From NCBI RefSeq assembly GCF_017876795.1, contig NZ_JAGIOR010000002.1:620001-684000 (forward strand): a stretch of DNA of 64,000 nucleotides, given 5' to 3'. Under the pieces are notes generated by a model that saw only the letters and a list, made by a program, of their open reading frames with translations, searched no databases and had not been told where the DNA came from. Made by a program: the position numbers and the translations under genes. Positions 33,900 to 43,763 of the stretch are shown one piece after another (position 1 is the stretch's first letter; every line of letters begins with the position of its first letter). The stretch is from Rhizobium leguminosarum. Lineage in GTDB: Bacteria > Pseudomonadota > Alphaproteobacteria > Rhizobiales > Rhizobiaceae.

Positions 33900-34775
33900 T
33901 CATCCGAAGCGGTAGGGCGGCATGCCCTCCGCGTCCACATCAAAGGCGATGACCATGCCGGCCTCGAAACGTCCGCTGCGGTCCGTCGACAGGCTGGTGA
34001 CGAAGAGGGTGCTGAGATCGGGTCCGCCGAAACACGGCATGGTCGGTGCTGCGACCGGCAGAATGTAAATCTCGACGATTTCGCCTTCGGGCGATATCCG
34101 GTTGAGGCGACCGGCGGAGACGCCGGCGCTCCAGTAAAACCCGTCGCGATCGGTTGCCGCCCCGTCCGGTCGCCCCTCATCTTCGGTGAAGCTGCGAAGG
34201 CGACGTCCTTCACCGAGACTGCCCGTCTCAAGATCGAAGTCGAATGCCTGCAGGAAACATTGCCGGCTGTCGGAGTGATACATCCGCCTTCCGTCCGGCG
34301 ACCAGGCGAGTCCGTTGGAGCTCGTCAGGCCCGTTGCGACAGTGCGCGTGCTGCCATCGACGCCGACGCGGAAAAGTGCTGCGTCATTTACCTGCGGCTT
34401 GGCTTCGCTGATGGAGCCGACCCAGAAGTGGCCGTCGGGGCCGACCTTGCCATCGTTGAGGCGGCCATTCATATCGCGCCCGACCGGGTCGCAGAGAAAC
34501 TCGATTTTTCCCGAGACGGGATCGAAGAGATGGACACCCGTCTGGAGGCCAACGACGATCCTGTTGTCGCGGCACAGCCCGAGGCTGCCGATCGCCGCCG
34601 GCATGTCGAAGCGGTCGATCTTTCCTTGCGAGGAAAGCCGGACGACCGCCGACGCCAGGATATCGACCAGCCACAGCGTGCCGGTCTCATCGTCCCATAC
34701 TGGCGATTCACCGACCGTCAGCGATTGCTCGACCACGGAACGAACTTGCGGGCGGACGATCCGAGGCGCTGTCAT
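33900..34775 (-). CDS. SMP-30/gluconolactonase-family lactonase
   Basis: 291-residue six-bladed beta-propeller. Metal ligands are recognisable: Glu23 (GESPVW), Asn107/Asp108 (RLNDGKV), Asn154 (SSNGLAWSPDG) and Asp204 (RPDGAATD). The family opens sugar lactones. Its ATG overlaps the stop of the uronate dehydrogenase gene (four bases), which makes an aldarolactone, so hydrolysis of that lactone is the natural role. Confidence 0.9.
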   Translation of the reverse strand: MTAPRIVRPQVRSVVEQSLTVGESPVWDDETGTLWLVDILASAVVRLSSQGKIDRFDMPAAIGSLGLCRDNRIVVGLQTGVHLFDPVSGKIEFLCDPVGRDMNGRLNDGKVGPDGHFWVGSISEAKPQVNDAALFRVGVDGSTRTVATGLTSSNGLAWSPDGRRMYHSDSRQCFLQAFDFDLETGSLGEGRRLRSFTEDEGRPDGAATDRDGFYWSAGVSAGRLNRISPEGEIVEIYILPVAAPTMPCFGGPDLSTLFVTSLSTDRSGRFEAGMVIAFDVDAEGMPPYRFG

Positions 34776-35602
34776 TCAGCCGCCTCCAGGCTCTTGGCCA
34801 AGCCTTCGGCGTCACGCATGCGGATGGTGCCGTCGTGATTGATCTCGCAGAACCCGCCACCCTGGAACGCTAGTGCGACCGGTCCTTCGGATCCCTGTTC
34901 GATGCGGGCGTGCTCGCGCGGCCGGTCCTGTGGCCGGTAGCCGAGCCGCGTTGCCAGATCGTTATCCCACCATTTCTCGTCGGTATCGGAAACGCCGTAG
35001 ACGACCGTCGCGGCGATCAGCGGGTGGGACAGCCCGATTCGCACCAGTTGCGCGAGATCTCGCGCGCTGATCCAGATCGCAACCGAACGCTCGCTGTTGG
35101 GGTAGGTGCCGGCATTGCCGATACGGATGGAAAGGGAGCGAATGCCCGACGTGTCGTAGTAAAGCCCCGCCACCAGTTCGCCCCAGCATTTGGAAAGTCC
35201 ATAAGGGCTGTCGGGGCGCATGGGATCGAGCGGCGATATGATTTCGTCACGGGGATAGAAGCCGGTCGCATGGTTGCTCGATGCATAGACGACCCTAGGG
35301 ATTTTGTTGATCCGTGCCGCTTCGTAAAGGTTGTAGGTTCCAAGCACATTTGCGTGCAGAATGGCGTTCATGTCGATGCCGCTTGCGATGCCCGCGAGAT
35401 GAACGACGCCGTCGATATCCTTCAGCGCAGCCGTTGCTTCGTCGAGCTTTGTAAGGTCGGCTCTTACGAACGTCTCGTTTCCGCCGAGCTCAGCCGGTTC
35501 CTGCAGATCGATCAGGCTGACGTGCTCGACATGCGAGCGAAGGAGCGGGCGCAGCAGGGTTCCTACACGTCCGGCAGCACCCGTCACAGCGATCCGTTTC
35601 AT
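34772..35602 (-). CDS. udh: Uronate dehydrogenase-like NAD-dependent epimerase/dehydratase family protein
   Basis: 276 residues from MKRIAVTGAAGRVG, with GGGAGG before the ATG (an ATG at 35617 lacks it). Rossmann motif GAAGRVG at 8-14, VVYASSNHATGFYP (107-117) and YGLSK with Tyr134/Lys138. These and the NLYEAAR and WWDN segments closely resemble Agrobacterium/Pseudomonas uronate dehydrogenase, which oxidises galacturonate or glucuronate to the aldarolactone using NAD. The gene is followed by a lactonase overlapping by four bases, supporting this assignment. Confidence 0.85.
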   Translation of the reverse strand: MKRIAVTGAAGRVGTLLRPLLRSHVEHVSLIDLQEPAELGGNETFVRADLTKLDEATAALKDIDGVVHLAGIASGIDMNAILHANVLGTYNLYEAARINKIPRVVYASSNHATGFYPRDEIISPLDPMRPDSPYGLSKCWGELVAGLYYDTSGIRSLSIRIGNAGTYPNSERSVAIWISARDLAQLVRIGLSHPLIAATVVYGVSDTDEKWWDNDLATRLGYRPQDRPREHARIEQGSEGPVALAFQGGGFCEINHDGTIRMRDAEGLAKSLEAAE

Positions 35603-35623
35603 CGTTCTTCCTCCCATTCTCGC

Positions 35624-36337
35624 TCAAACGCCCTGGAACATGCGGGCGCGGGCATTCAGTATGTGTTTCTTCATTGCATCGTGAGCATCGGTTTCCCGCC
35701 GTGCGAAGATCGCCTCCACGATCACCGCGTGCTCGTCCTGGACGCTGCGGATCTGCTCCGGCGTCCGTTTCAGGCTCAAGCTTCGCGTCACGGAATGCCC
35801 GATGGCGAAATGCGGCCTGAACCATTCGCGAATGGTAATGTGGAACTGGTTGCCGGTCGCCATGGCGATTGCATCATGCAGAGCCTGGTCCTCCTCGGCG
35901 CCAAGCTCACCGTTGCGCAGGCATTGCTCGATCGAAAGAAGCGCTGACGTTATCCGTTCCCTGTCGGCCGGCTGCCAGTTTCGGGCGGCAAGCTCAGCAG
36001 CCTCGGCTTCGAGGCCGGCGCGGAATTCGAAAAACCGCTGGACATCGGCGAGCGATCCGACCGGCACCATTTTCAGCATCGACGAATCCGGTCTTTGCCG
36101 GACATAGGAGCCGGAGCCCTTGCGCGAGACGACCAGACCATCGGCTCTCAAACGTTCGAGCGCTTCGCGTACAACGGGTCTCGAAGCGCCGAAATCGGCG
36201 GCAAGCTTCGTCTCCGACGGCAGCCGTTCGTTCACCGGAAAATTGCCGTCGGCGATCATCCCCACGATCTTCTCGTAGATGATGTCGCTGAAGCGCGTTG
36301 CGCCTCTGTTCGAAACGGCGTCGGCCGCGAATGTCAT
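35624..36337 (-). CDS. GntR-family regulator, FadR/FCD subfamily
   Basis: 237 residues. GntR winged helix at about 13-80 (IYEKIVGMIADGNFPVNERLPSETKLAADFGASRPVVREALERLRADGLVVSRKGSGSYV) and an all-helical FCD effector domain with metal/ligand His residues (ALHDAIAMATGN, HVGR-type later segment replaced by DEHAVIVEAIFARRETDAHDAMKKHI). First gene of the minus-strand uronate operon and divergent from the second importer operon; likely a repressor released by a sugar acid, similar in kind to ExuR/UxuR. Confidence 0.9.
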   Translation of the reverse strand: MTFAADAVSNRGATRFSDIIYEKIVGMIADGNFPVNERLPSETKLAADFGASRPVVREALERLRADGLVVSRKGSGSYVRQRPDSSMLKMVPVGSLADVQRFFEFRAGLEAEAAELAARNWQPADRERITSALLSIEQCLRNGELGAEEDQALHDAIAMATGNQFHITIREWFRPHFAIGHSVTRSLSLKRTPEQIRSVQDEHAVIVEAIFARRETDAHDAMKKHILNARARMFQGV

Positions 36338-36493
36338 GATCGTCCTTTTCGCTGAACGCTGTGGGCTCTTGCTGTCGCCGGCATCATATCTCCATGGCAG
36401 CGCACAGCTTCTAACAGATTGCCGTCTTTTGTTCGCTGTAGCCTTGTTTTCAGGGCAGGCAGTTCAAGTTTTGACGCTGTATCGCTACAAAAT

Positions 36494-36523
36494 TTGTAAT
36501 TATCTGTCAACTCTTGTAATCAT
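36494..36523. promoter_or_regulatory. Two direct TTGTAATYAT boxes, 20-base period
   Basis: TTGTAATTAT (36494-36503) and TTGTAATCAT (36514-36523) lie in the same orientation exactly 20 bases apart in the 301-base divergent region between the GntR gene and the binding-protein gene. The two-turn spacing suggests paired regulator or polymerase contacts. The remainder of 36338-36638 shows no other recognised element. Confidence 0.4.
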
Positions 36524-36638
36524 TTGGGAACGTGTCTATGGTTCGGGCGTCGCGCCGAGGAGGGCGCAGGCGGTGGGTCGGGAGCCCGCCGCATCCGCCG
36601 GTACAAAAGCTGCGCCGGCCTAAAAACGGAGGAACTCG

Positions 36639-38579
36639 ATGCCTAATGAAATACTGTCGCGTGGCGTTACCCGCCGCGCCGTGCTTGGCGGCATGGCCGG
36701 TGTCGCAGCGCTATCCGTCGCTGGTCGCGTCTCCGCCGCCGCAGGCGGTGAAGCACCCGCACTTGCACAGCTTGTGAAAGATGGAAAACTGCCGCCGCTC
36801 GCCGAACGCCTGCCGAAGAAGCCGATGGTCGTCAAGCCGTTCGAAAAGGTCGGCACCTATGGCGGCTCGCTGCGCCGGGGTCTGCGCGGTTCATCCGACC
36901 ATAACGGCATTCTGCGCATGGTCGGCAACCAGAGCCTGGTGCGCTGGAACCTCGAGTTTACCGCTGTGGAGCCGAACCTTGCCGAGCGCTGGGAAGTCAG
37001 CGACGACGCGACGCAATTCACCTTCCATCTCATCGAAGGCGTGCGCTGGTCCGACGGTCATCCCTTTACGGCCGATGACGTCGTTTTCGCGATCGAAGAC
37101 TGCGTCAAGAATACCGAGCTCTACAGCTCGACACCGGCGCAGCTTGCTGTCGCCGGCAAGCCGGTGACCGTCGAAAAAATCGACGACCATACGGTTAAGT
37201 TCACTTTTGCGGCGGCCAACGCGCTTTACCTGGAAAACCTCGCCACGCCGCTTGGTCAGCATCCGACTCTCTTTCCAAAGCACTACTGCAGCCAGTTCCT
37301 GCCGAAATATAATCCCAATATCGAGGCCGATGCGAAGAAAGCCGGCGTTACCAGCTGGACGGAGCTGTTTCGCAGCCGTTGCGGCGACATCGAGATCCCG
37401 TCGCGATGGGGCAATGTCGACAAGCCGACGCTCGATCCATGGGTGGTCAAGGAGCCCTATGCCGGCGGCGCGACACGTGTCGTCATGGCCCGCAATCCTT
37501 ATTTCTGGCAGGTCGATACCGAGGGCAATCAGCTTCCCTACATCGACGAGATCAACTTCGGCATCTCGCAGGACGTCGAATCGCTGATGCTGAATGTCAT
37601 CTCGGGCAAGATCGACATCCAGGAGCGCCATATCAGCGTGCTTGCCAACAAGCCGACGCTGTCCAAGAACATGGAAAAAGGCGACTATCGACTGCTGACG
37701 CTGGTGCCCTCGGCCTCGCAACAATGCCAGATCTATTTCAATATCACCCACAAAGATCCTGCCATGCGCAAGATGTTTGCCGACAAGTCATTCCGGCAGG
37801 CGTTGTCGATCGGCATCAATCGCCCGGAGCTCATCGATATCGTCTATTTCGGTCAGAGTGAGCCCTATCAGGCCGGGCCGCGTCCGACCCATCCGTGGTA
37901 TCACGAGAAATACGCGCGCCAATTCACCGAATTTGACGCCGACAAGGCAGGCGCAATGCTCGATCAGGCCGGCTACAAGAAAGGCGGCGACGGTTTCCGC
38001 CTCCGGCCCGACGGCCAGAAGGTGTTCTTCTCGATCGACGTCATTCCGACGCTCTATCCCGATCTGGTCGATGCGCTCGAACTGGTCAAGACGCATTGGG
38101 CACAGATCGGCATCGACATGAAGGTCAATACCATCGAGCGGGCGCTTTATTACACCCGCGGCGACGACAATGCCCATGATGCGCAGGTGTGGCCAGGCCC
38201 CGGCGGTCTCGATCCGATGCTCGATCCGCGCGATTTCTTCGCCTTCCATCCGCAGGGTTCGCGTTACGCCATTCCGTGGACGCTATGGTACACCTCCAAC
38301 GGTGCGCGCGGCGAAGAACCCCCGGAAAGCCAGAAGAAGCGCATGAAGCTCTTCGACGAGGCGCGTTCGACGGCCGATCTCGACAAGCGCGGTGCGGTCA
38401 TGAAGCAGATCTTCGATATCGCCGCGGAGGAATTCGAGACCGTTGGGCTTTGCCTTGCCGTCGGCGGCTTCGGCATCATCCGCAACAATCTCCGGAACGT
38501 TCCAGAGAAGCAGCCGGATAGCTGGTCCTGGCCCAATCCGGGGCCTGCGCTGCCGCAGCAATTCACCTTCACGAGCTGA
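36639..38579 (+). CDS. ABC transporter substrate-binding protein, family 5, Tat-exported
   Basis: 646 residues, long for the family. A twin-arginine signal (SRGVTRRAVLGGMAGVAALSVAGRVSA) precedes an SBP_bac_5 domain with LAERWEVSDDATQFTFHLIEGVRWSDGHPFTADDVVFAI, ARNPYFWQVD and LLDQAGYKKG-like segments. The GGAGG ribosome site is ten bases before ATG. Heads a six-gene operon containing its own permeases, ATPase fusion, and two sugar-acid dehydratase-type enzymes. Tat export suggests folding before export. Confidence 0.92.
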   Translation: MPNEILSRGVTRRAVLGGMAGVAALSVAGRVSAAAGGEAPALAQLVKDGKLPPLAERLPKKPMVVKPFEKVGTYGGSLRRGLRGSSDHNGILRMVGNQSLVRWNLEFTAVEPNLAERWEVSDDATQFTFHLIEGVRWSDGHPFTADDVVFAIEDCVKNTELYSSTPAQLAVAGKPVTVEKIDDHTVKFTFAAANALYLENLATPLGQHPTLFPKHYCSQFLPKYNPNIEADAKKAGVTSWTELFRSRCGDIEIPSRWGNVDKPTLDPWVVKEPYAGGATRVVMARNPYFWQVDTEGNQLPYIDEINFGISQDVESLMLNVISGKIDIQERHISVLANKPTLSKNMEKGDYRLLTLVPSASQQCQIYFNITHKDPAMRKMFADKSFRQALSIGINRPELIDIVYFGQSEPYQAGPRPTHPWYHEKYARQFTEFDADKAGAMLDQAGYKKGGDGFRLRPDGQKVFFSIDVIPTLYPDLVDALELVKTHWAQIGIDMKVNTIERALYYTRGDDNAHDAQVWPGPGGLDPMLDPRDFFAFHPQGSRYAIPWTLWYTSNGARGEEPPESQKKRMKLFDEARSTADLDKRGAVMKQIFDIAAEEFETVGLCLAVGGFGIIRNNLRNVPEKQPDSWSWPNPGPALPQQFTFTS

Positions 38580-38702
38580 TTTGGATCTCCGGCGCCGTGC
38601 CTGACGGTACGGCGCTTTCTTTCAGTTCGCCCTCCGAGATGCCTTGCCGGCCCTGGCGGCTGACAAGGCCCGGAAGGCGGCGTTCAATGCAAGAGGCGCC
38701 CC

Positions 38703-39689
38703 ATGCTGGTCTTCATCGCCAAACGCTTCCTATGGATGATTCCATCGCTTTTTGCCGTCAGCTTTCTCGCTTTCGTGCTGATCCAGCTGCCGCCGGGCGA
38801 TTACGTCACCACCTATATAGCGACGTTGGCAGCCTCCAACGAGATCGTCGATCAGAACACGGCGGCGCAATTGCGCGAGCGTTTCGGCCTCGGCGATCCG
38901 CTGCTCGTCCAATATTTCAAATGGATATGGGGCATCCTCTCGCGCGGCGATTTCGGCATTTCCTTCGAATGGCAGCAGCCGGTCTCGGACCTGATCTGGG
39001 AACGCATGGCGCTGACGCTTGTTCTGGCCCTGTCGACATTGATCGCCACTTGGGCGATCGCCCTGCCGATCGGCGTCTATTCGGCCGTGCGCAAATATTC
39101 GATCGGGGACTATTTCTTCACCGCCTTCACCTTTTTTGGCCTGGCCGTCCCGTCCTTCCTGTTGGCGCTGGTGCTGATGTATGTCGCGGCGGTCGAATTC
39201 GGACAGGATGTCGGCGGGCTGTTTTCGCCCGAATACGAGAACGCGTCCTGGAGCTTCGCCAAGATGATCGATCTCTTCTCGCATCTCTGGCTTCCGGTCA
39301 TCATTCTTGCCGTCTCCTCGACCGCGAGCCTCATCCGCGTCATGCGCGCGAACATGCTCGATGAACTGCCGAAGCCTTACGTGACGACCGCAAGGGCAAA
39401 AGGTCTCTCAGAGTTTCGGCTGCTGATGAAGTACCCAATGATGATCGCGCTCAATCCGTTCATCTCGACCATTGCCTGGCTGCTGCCCAACCTCATTTCC
39501 GGTTCGGTCGTCGTCGCCATCGTCCTCAACCTGCCGACGGCAGCCCCCTTGCTGCTGCAGGCGCTGATGGCCCAGGACATGTATCTGGCGGGCGCCTTCG
39601 TTCTGCTGATCTGCGCGCTGACGCTGATAGGCTCTCTGATCAGCGACATCCTGCTAGCACTGGTCGATCCCCGCATCCGGTTGGAATAG
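38703..39689 (+). CDS. Peptide-type ABC permease (DppB-like)
   Basis: 328 residues. DppB opening (FIAKRFLWMIPSLFAVSFLAFVLIQLPPGDYV), EAA loop KPYVTTARAKGLSEFRLLMKYPMMIALNPF, about six membrane helices. The C-terminal segment LPTAAPLLLQALMAQDMYLAGAFVLLICALTLIG is typical. The ATG is preceded by GAGGCGCCCC. The 123 bases before it show no other gene. Confidence 0.92.
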   Translation: MLVFIAKRFLWMIPSLFAVSFLAFVLIQLPPGDYVTTYIATLAASNEIVDQNTAAQLRERFGLGDPLLVQYFKWIWGILSRGDFGISFEWQQPVSDLIWERMALTLVLALSTLIATWAIALPIGVYSAVRKYSIGDYFFTAFTFFGLAVPSFLLALVLMYVAAVEFGQDVGGLFSPEYENASWSFAKMIDLFSHLWLPVIILAVSSTASLIRVMRANMLDELPKPYVTTARAKGLSEFRLLMKYPMMIALNPFISTIAWLLPNLISGSVVVAIVLNLPTAAPLLLQALMAQDMYLAGAFVLLICALTLIGSLISDILLALVDPRIRLE

Positions 39690-39698
39690 GAGCCTCAC

Positions 39699-40820
39699 GT
39701 GGCTGACATCACCGCTACAAATATTCAGCCGGATCGCGCCGCCGTCGCATCGCAGTGGCAGCTCATCTGGTGGGCTTTCCGCCGCCACCGGCTGGCCATG
39801 GTGGCGCTCGTCGTCACCGTGATGATGTATATCGTTGCCCTGGTTCCCGGTTTCTTCGCCATCAACGATCCGAACCTGCAAAATGCGCGGGCGACCTTTC
39901 ACCCACCGCAGAAATTGCATCTGATCGATACGCAGAACGGCTTCTCCTTCGGCCCGCATTATTACCCGATGAAGCTGACCCGCGATCCGGAAACACTGGC
40001 CGCCATCTTCAAGGAAGACACGACAAAGCGTGTCGACGTCCAATTCTTCGGGCGCGGCTATGAGTATTCGGTGTTCGGCCTGTTCAAATCAAACATCCAT
40101 CTGATCGCCTCGCCCGACAAGACCACGCCGCTGCTTCTCTTCGGCGCCGACAGGCTCGGGCGTGACGTTTTCAGCCGAACGGTGCAAGGCTCGCAGGTTT
40201 CCCTGTCGATCGGCCTCGTCGGCGTCTTCTTCTCACTCATGCTCGGTATCGTGCTCGGCGGTATCTCGGGGTATTACGGCGGCCGCATCGATTTCTTCAT
40301 GCAGCGCGTGATCGATTTCGTGCTGTCCCTGCCGACGATACCGATCTGGCTCGCCATGGCCGCGGCCCTGCCACAGGATTGGCCAGCGACGCTGCAATAT
40401 ATGATGATCACGATCATCCTGTCGCTGACAGGCTGGGCGCAGCTTGCCCGGGTCGTTCGCGGCCGCTTCCTGTCGCTGCGCACCGAGGAATTCGTCGCCG
40501 CCGCGAGACTCGACGGCGTTCGCGAAAGACGCATCATTTTTCGCCACATGCTGCCGAGCTTTGCCAGCCACATCATCGCGTCGATCACGCTTGCTGTGCC
40601 GGCGATGATCCTTGCTGAAACCTCCCTTTCCTTCCTGGGGCTCGGCCTGCAGCCGCCGACCATCTCCTGGGGCGTGCTTTTGCGCGAGGCCCAGAACATC
40701 CGCTCGATCGCGACCGCGCCATGGCTCTTCATGCCGGGCTGCGCCGTCGTGGTCGCCGTGATGGCGCTTAACCTTCTCGGCGACGGCCTGCGCGATGCGG
40801 CCGATCCATACAACAAATGA
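39699..40820 (+). CDS. Peptide-type ABC permease (DppC-like)
   Basis: 373 residues from a GTG start with AGGAGC upstream, nine bases after the previous stop. First membrane helix at about 30-50, then a periplasmic insertion of about 80 residues longer than in standard DppC, then LLLFGADRLGRDVFSRTVQGSQVSLSIG and EAA loop EEFVAAARLDGVRERRIIFRHMLPSF. Pairs with the upstream DppB-like subunit. Confidence 0.92.
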   Translation: MADITATNIQPDRAAVASQWQLIWWAFRRHRLAMVALVVTVMMYIVALVPGFFAINDPNLQNARATFHPPQKLHLIDTQNGFSFGPHYYPMKLTRDPETLAAIFKEDTTKRVDVQFFGRGYEYSVFGLFKSNIHLIASPDKTTPLLLFGADRLGRDVFSRTVQGSQVSLSIGLVGVFFSLMLGIVLGGISGYYGGRIDFFMQRVIDFVLSLPTIPIWLAMAAALPQDWPATLQYMMITIILSLTGWAQLARVVRGRFLSLRTEEFVAAARLDGVRERRIIFRHMLPSFASHIIASITLAVPAMILAETSLSFLGLGLQPPTISWGVLLREAQNIRSIATAPWLFMPGCAVVVAVMALNLLGDGLRDAADPYNK

Positions 40821-40827
40821 GGCCGGC

Positions 40828-42549
40828 ATGACCGATATCGTTCCCCTCGCCGGCACGCCGCTGCTCCAGGTGAAAAACCTGACCGTCGAATTTCCACTGC
40901 GGACCGGCATCTTTCGCGCTGTCAGCGATCTGTCTTTCTCGATCGAACCGGGCAAGACCCTTTGTGTCGTCGGCGAAAGCGGATCCGGCAAGTCGGTGAC
41001 GGCGCGTTCGATCCTGCAGATCGTCGACGCGCCTGGCCGCATATCCGGCGGATCGATCATCTTGAATGATCAAAACGGCGGCTCGACCGATCTGACCAGC
41101 CTCAATCCGCGCGGGCGCCAGATCCGGGCGATCCGTGGCCGCGACATCGCCATGATCTTCCAGGAGCCGATGTCGTCGCTGTCGCCGATCCACACGGTCG
41201 GCAACCAGATCGTCGAGGCGCTTCGCCTCCACACCAGGATGAGCAAGGCAGAGGCGCGCGCTGAGGCCATATCGCTGCTCAAGCAGGTCGAGATTCCCTC
41301 GCCGGAAAAGGCGCTGGACCGGTATGCGTTTCAATATTCCGGCGGGATGCGCCAGCGCGCGATGATTGCCATGGCGCTCGCCTGCAAACCGCAGCTCCTG
41401 ATCGCCGACGAGCCGACCACGGCCCTCGACGTGACGACGCAGGCCGAAATTCTCGACCTGACCGCTCGCCTGCAAAAGGCCAACGGAATGGCCGTTCTGT
41501 TCATCACGCATGACATGGGTGTCGTGGCGCAGATCGCCGACGATGTGCTCGTGATGCATAACGGCGTCGCCAAGGAATATGCGCCAGTCGAGCAGATCTT
41601 TCATGCGCCGCAAGACGACTATACCCGCATGCTGATCGGCTCGGTGCTGAAGCTGGAGCAGAAGGCCGAAATCCGCCTGGCGCGCGCGCCGCTCGACAGG
41701 ACAAAAGCGCCGATCCTCGAACTGCGCAACGTCTCGATGAATTTCGGTGAGGTGAAGGCGCTGGACGATGTATCCATTTCGCTGCTGCCGGGCGAGACCC
41801 TCGGCATCGTCGGCGAGAGTGGATCCGGCAAAACGACAATGGGTCGCTCGATCATGCGGCTGCTCGATCCGACTGCCGGCGAAATCCTCTATCGCCGCGC
41901 CGACGGCGACATCATCGATCTCGCGACGGCAAAAGGTCCCACATTGGCCGCCGCGCGCCGCGAATTGCGTATGGTGTTTCAGGATCCTTTCGGCTCCCTC
42001 AATCCACGCATGACCGTCTCCCAGATCATCGGCGAGCCGCTGCTCGTCAACGGCGTCGCCAAGGGGCGGGCGCTGGAGGAGCGGGTTTGTCACCTCATGG
42101 AGCAGGTGGGCCTCGATCCAAGGGCGCGCGAGCGCTACCCGCACGCATTCTCCGGTGGTCAGCGCCAACGCATCGGCATTGCCCGCGCCATCACGCTCAA
42201 TCCGCGCGTGATCGTCGCGGATGAGGCAACCTCGGCGCTCGACGTCTCTGTGCGCTCGCAGGTGCTTGACCTCCTGATGCGCCTGCAGGACGAACTCGGC
42301 CTTGCCTATATCTTCATCAGCCATGATATCGGCGTCATCCGCTACATGTGCGACCGTGTCGGCGTCATGTACAAAGGCCAGCTCGTCGAAATCGGCGAGG
42401 CGGAGAAGGTCTGCCGCACACCCGAGCACGCCTACACGCAGGCGCTGATATCGGCGATCCCACGTCCCGATCCGCGTGACCGCGATCATTCCAGGCGTTT
42501 CCGCTACGTCGCGCCCGATAATCTCAGGAATGGAAGTTCTCAGAGATGA
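40828..42549 (+). CDS. Fused double ABC ATPase (DppD-DppF type)
   Basis: 573 residues containing two complete ATPase domains in one chain: first with [23 protein letters not shown] and LLIADEPTTALDVT; second (from about 290) with GESGSGKTT, FSGGQRQRIGIARAI and VIVADEATSALDVS (Ala in place of the usual Pro). This equals a DppD and a DppF joined, as in GsiA/YejF-type transporters. Start ATG is eight bases after the permease stop; an earlier ATG at 40795 overlaps the permease gene. The next gene's ATG overlaps its stop. Confidence 0.93.
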   Translation: MTDIVPLAGTPLLQVKNLTVEFPLRTGIFRAVSDLSFSIEPGKTLCVVGESGSGKSVTARSILQIVDAPGRISGGSIILNDQNGGSTDLTSLNPRGRQIRAIRGRDIAMIFQEPMSSLSPIHTVGNQIVEALRLHTRMSKAEARAEAISLLKQVEIPSPEKALDRYAFQYSGGMRQRAMIAMALACKPQLLIADEPTTALDVTTQAEILDLTARLQKANGMAVLFITHDMGVVAQIADDVLVMHNGVAKEYAPVEQIFHAPQDDYTRMLIGSVLKLEQKAEIRLARAPLDRTKAPILELRNVSMNFGEVKALDDVSISLLPGETLGIVGESGSGKTTMGRSIMRLLDPTAGEILYRRADGDIIDLATAKGPTLAAARRELRMVFQDPFGSLNPRMTVSQIIGEPLLVNGVAKGRALEERVCHLMEQVGLDPRARERYPHAFSGGQRQRIGIARAITLNPRVIVADEATSALDVSVRSQVLDLLMRLQDELGLAYIFISHDIGVIRYMCDRVGVMYKGQLVEIGEAEKVCRTPEHAYTQALISAIPRPDPRDRDHSRRFRYVAPDNLRNGSSQR

Positions 42550-43754
42550 AAATCACCGGGATCCGCACTTTTCTCATGCATGTCGGCCAGCCAGATCCCT
42601 CGAACTGGGCTTCCGATCAGCGTTCCGGCGGCGCCTCCAAGCAGTTTGGAGGCACCAGAAACTGGCTCTTTCTGAAGATCGATACCGACGAGGGTATCAC
42701 CGGCATCGGTGAATGCTCGGGCTGGCCGCGTGTCGTCGAGACCGCGATCCATGATCTTGCGCCCCTCCTCATCGGCGAAGATCCAGCCCATATCGAACGG
42801 CTGTGGCAGAAGATGCATATCGCCATGATGGGCCATGGCATGCTCGGAACTGTCGGAGGCGGTGCGATGACCGGCATCGACATGGCCCTATGGGACATCA
42901 AGGGCAAGGCGCTTGGCGTACCTGTCTGGATGCTGCTCGGCGGCAAGGTGCGCGACCGGATACCGATCTATTCGCATGCGAATACGCCCGAGCGGGCGCT
43001 TGCCCTCAAGGACCGCGGCATAAAGGCGATCAAGTGCGGCGGGGTCTCCGACCCGGTCCGCAAGGTCGCGGCGCTGCGCGACGCCGTCGGAGACGACATG
43101 GACATTGCCATCGACCTGCATGGGCCACCGTGGCTGACGCCTGCGGATGCCTGCCGGCTGGTGCGGGCGCTCGAACCCTATGAGCTGATGTGGGTGGAAG
43201 ATCCGATCGCGCCGGAGAATATCGACGGCTACCGTCGCATCCGCGACGCAGCTCATGTGCCGCTTGCGGCCGGCGAGCGCTCGGCGACCATCTTTGGCGA
43301 GCGCGAACTCATCGAGAAGGAACTGGTCGACGTGATCCAGCCGGACACTGGCCGGGCCGGCGGCATCACCCAGATGAAGAAGATCGCCGCGATGGCCGAA
43401 GCCCATCATATCCAGATGGCGCCGCATTCCGGCTCGCTTGGGCCGGTGGCGGAATATGCGGCCTTGCATTTGCTTGCGGCAATCCCGAACGCTCTCATTC
43501 TCGAGCGCCTCGACGACGACTGGGACGGCCGCCGCCAGACGATCGTGCCGCATCCTCAACAGGTCGACGGCTTGATCGCCGTTCCCGATGGCCCAGGACT
43601 TGGCTGCGATATCGACGAAGCCTTCGTTGCGCGTTTCCCGAGTGCCGGCAACGTCTCGGTACCGGAAGCTGCCGGCGTCTATAATCCCGGAACCAACAAC
43701 GAGCACGTCTACGTGCAGACGCGCGTGGCGCGTCGCAACTATTTCAATCGCTAG
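42546..43754 (+). CDS. Mandelate racemase/enolase-superfamily sugar-acid dehydratase or cycloisomerase
   Basis: 402-residue enzyme with the enolase-superfamily fold: N-terminal capping domain (about 1-125), then the barrel with Lys160/Lys163 (GIKAIKCGG), metal ligands Asp190 (IDLHGP), Glu218 (WVEDP) and Glu244 (AGER), and His294 (APHSGSLGP) as general acid/base. Such enzymes dehydrate or isomerise aldonates/aldarates; galactarolactone cycloisomerase belongs to this superfamily and would complete the uronate route of the divergent operon. Four-base overlap with the ATPase gene. Confidence 0.87.
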   Translation: MKITGIRTFLMHVGQPDPSNWASDQRSGGASKQFGGTRNWLFLKIDTDEGITGIGECSGWPRVVETAIHDLAPLLIGEDPAHIERLWQKMHIAMMGHGMLGTVGGGAMTGIDMALWDIKGKALGVPVWMLLGGKVRDRIPIYSHANTPERALALKDRGIKAIKCGGVSDPVRKVAALRDAVGDDMDIAIDLHGPPWLTPADACRLVRALEPYELMWVEDPIAPENIDGYRRIRDAAHVPLAAGERSATIFGERELIEKELVDVIQPDTGRAGGITQMKKIAAMAEAHHIQMAPHSGSLGPVAEYAALHLLAAIPNALILERLDDDWDGRRQTIVPHPQQVDGLIAVPDGPGLGCDIDEAFVARFPSAGNVSVPEAAGVYNPGTNNEHVYVQTRVARRNYFNR

Positions 43755-43763
43755 AAGGACAGA

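Noticed and set aside
40768..42489. 573-codon open frame on the minus strand
   Set aside because: It is fully antisense to the double ABC ATPase, whose motifs are intact; the long open frame is a by-product of GC-rich codon use.
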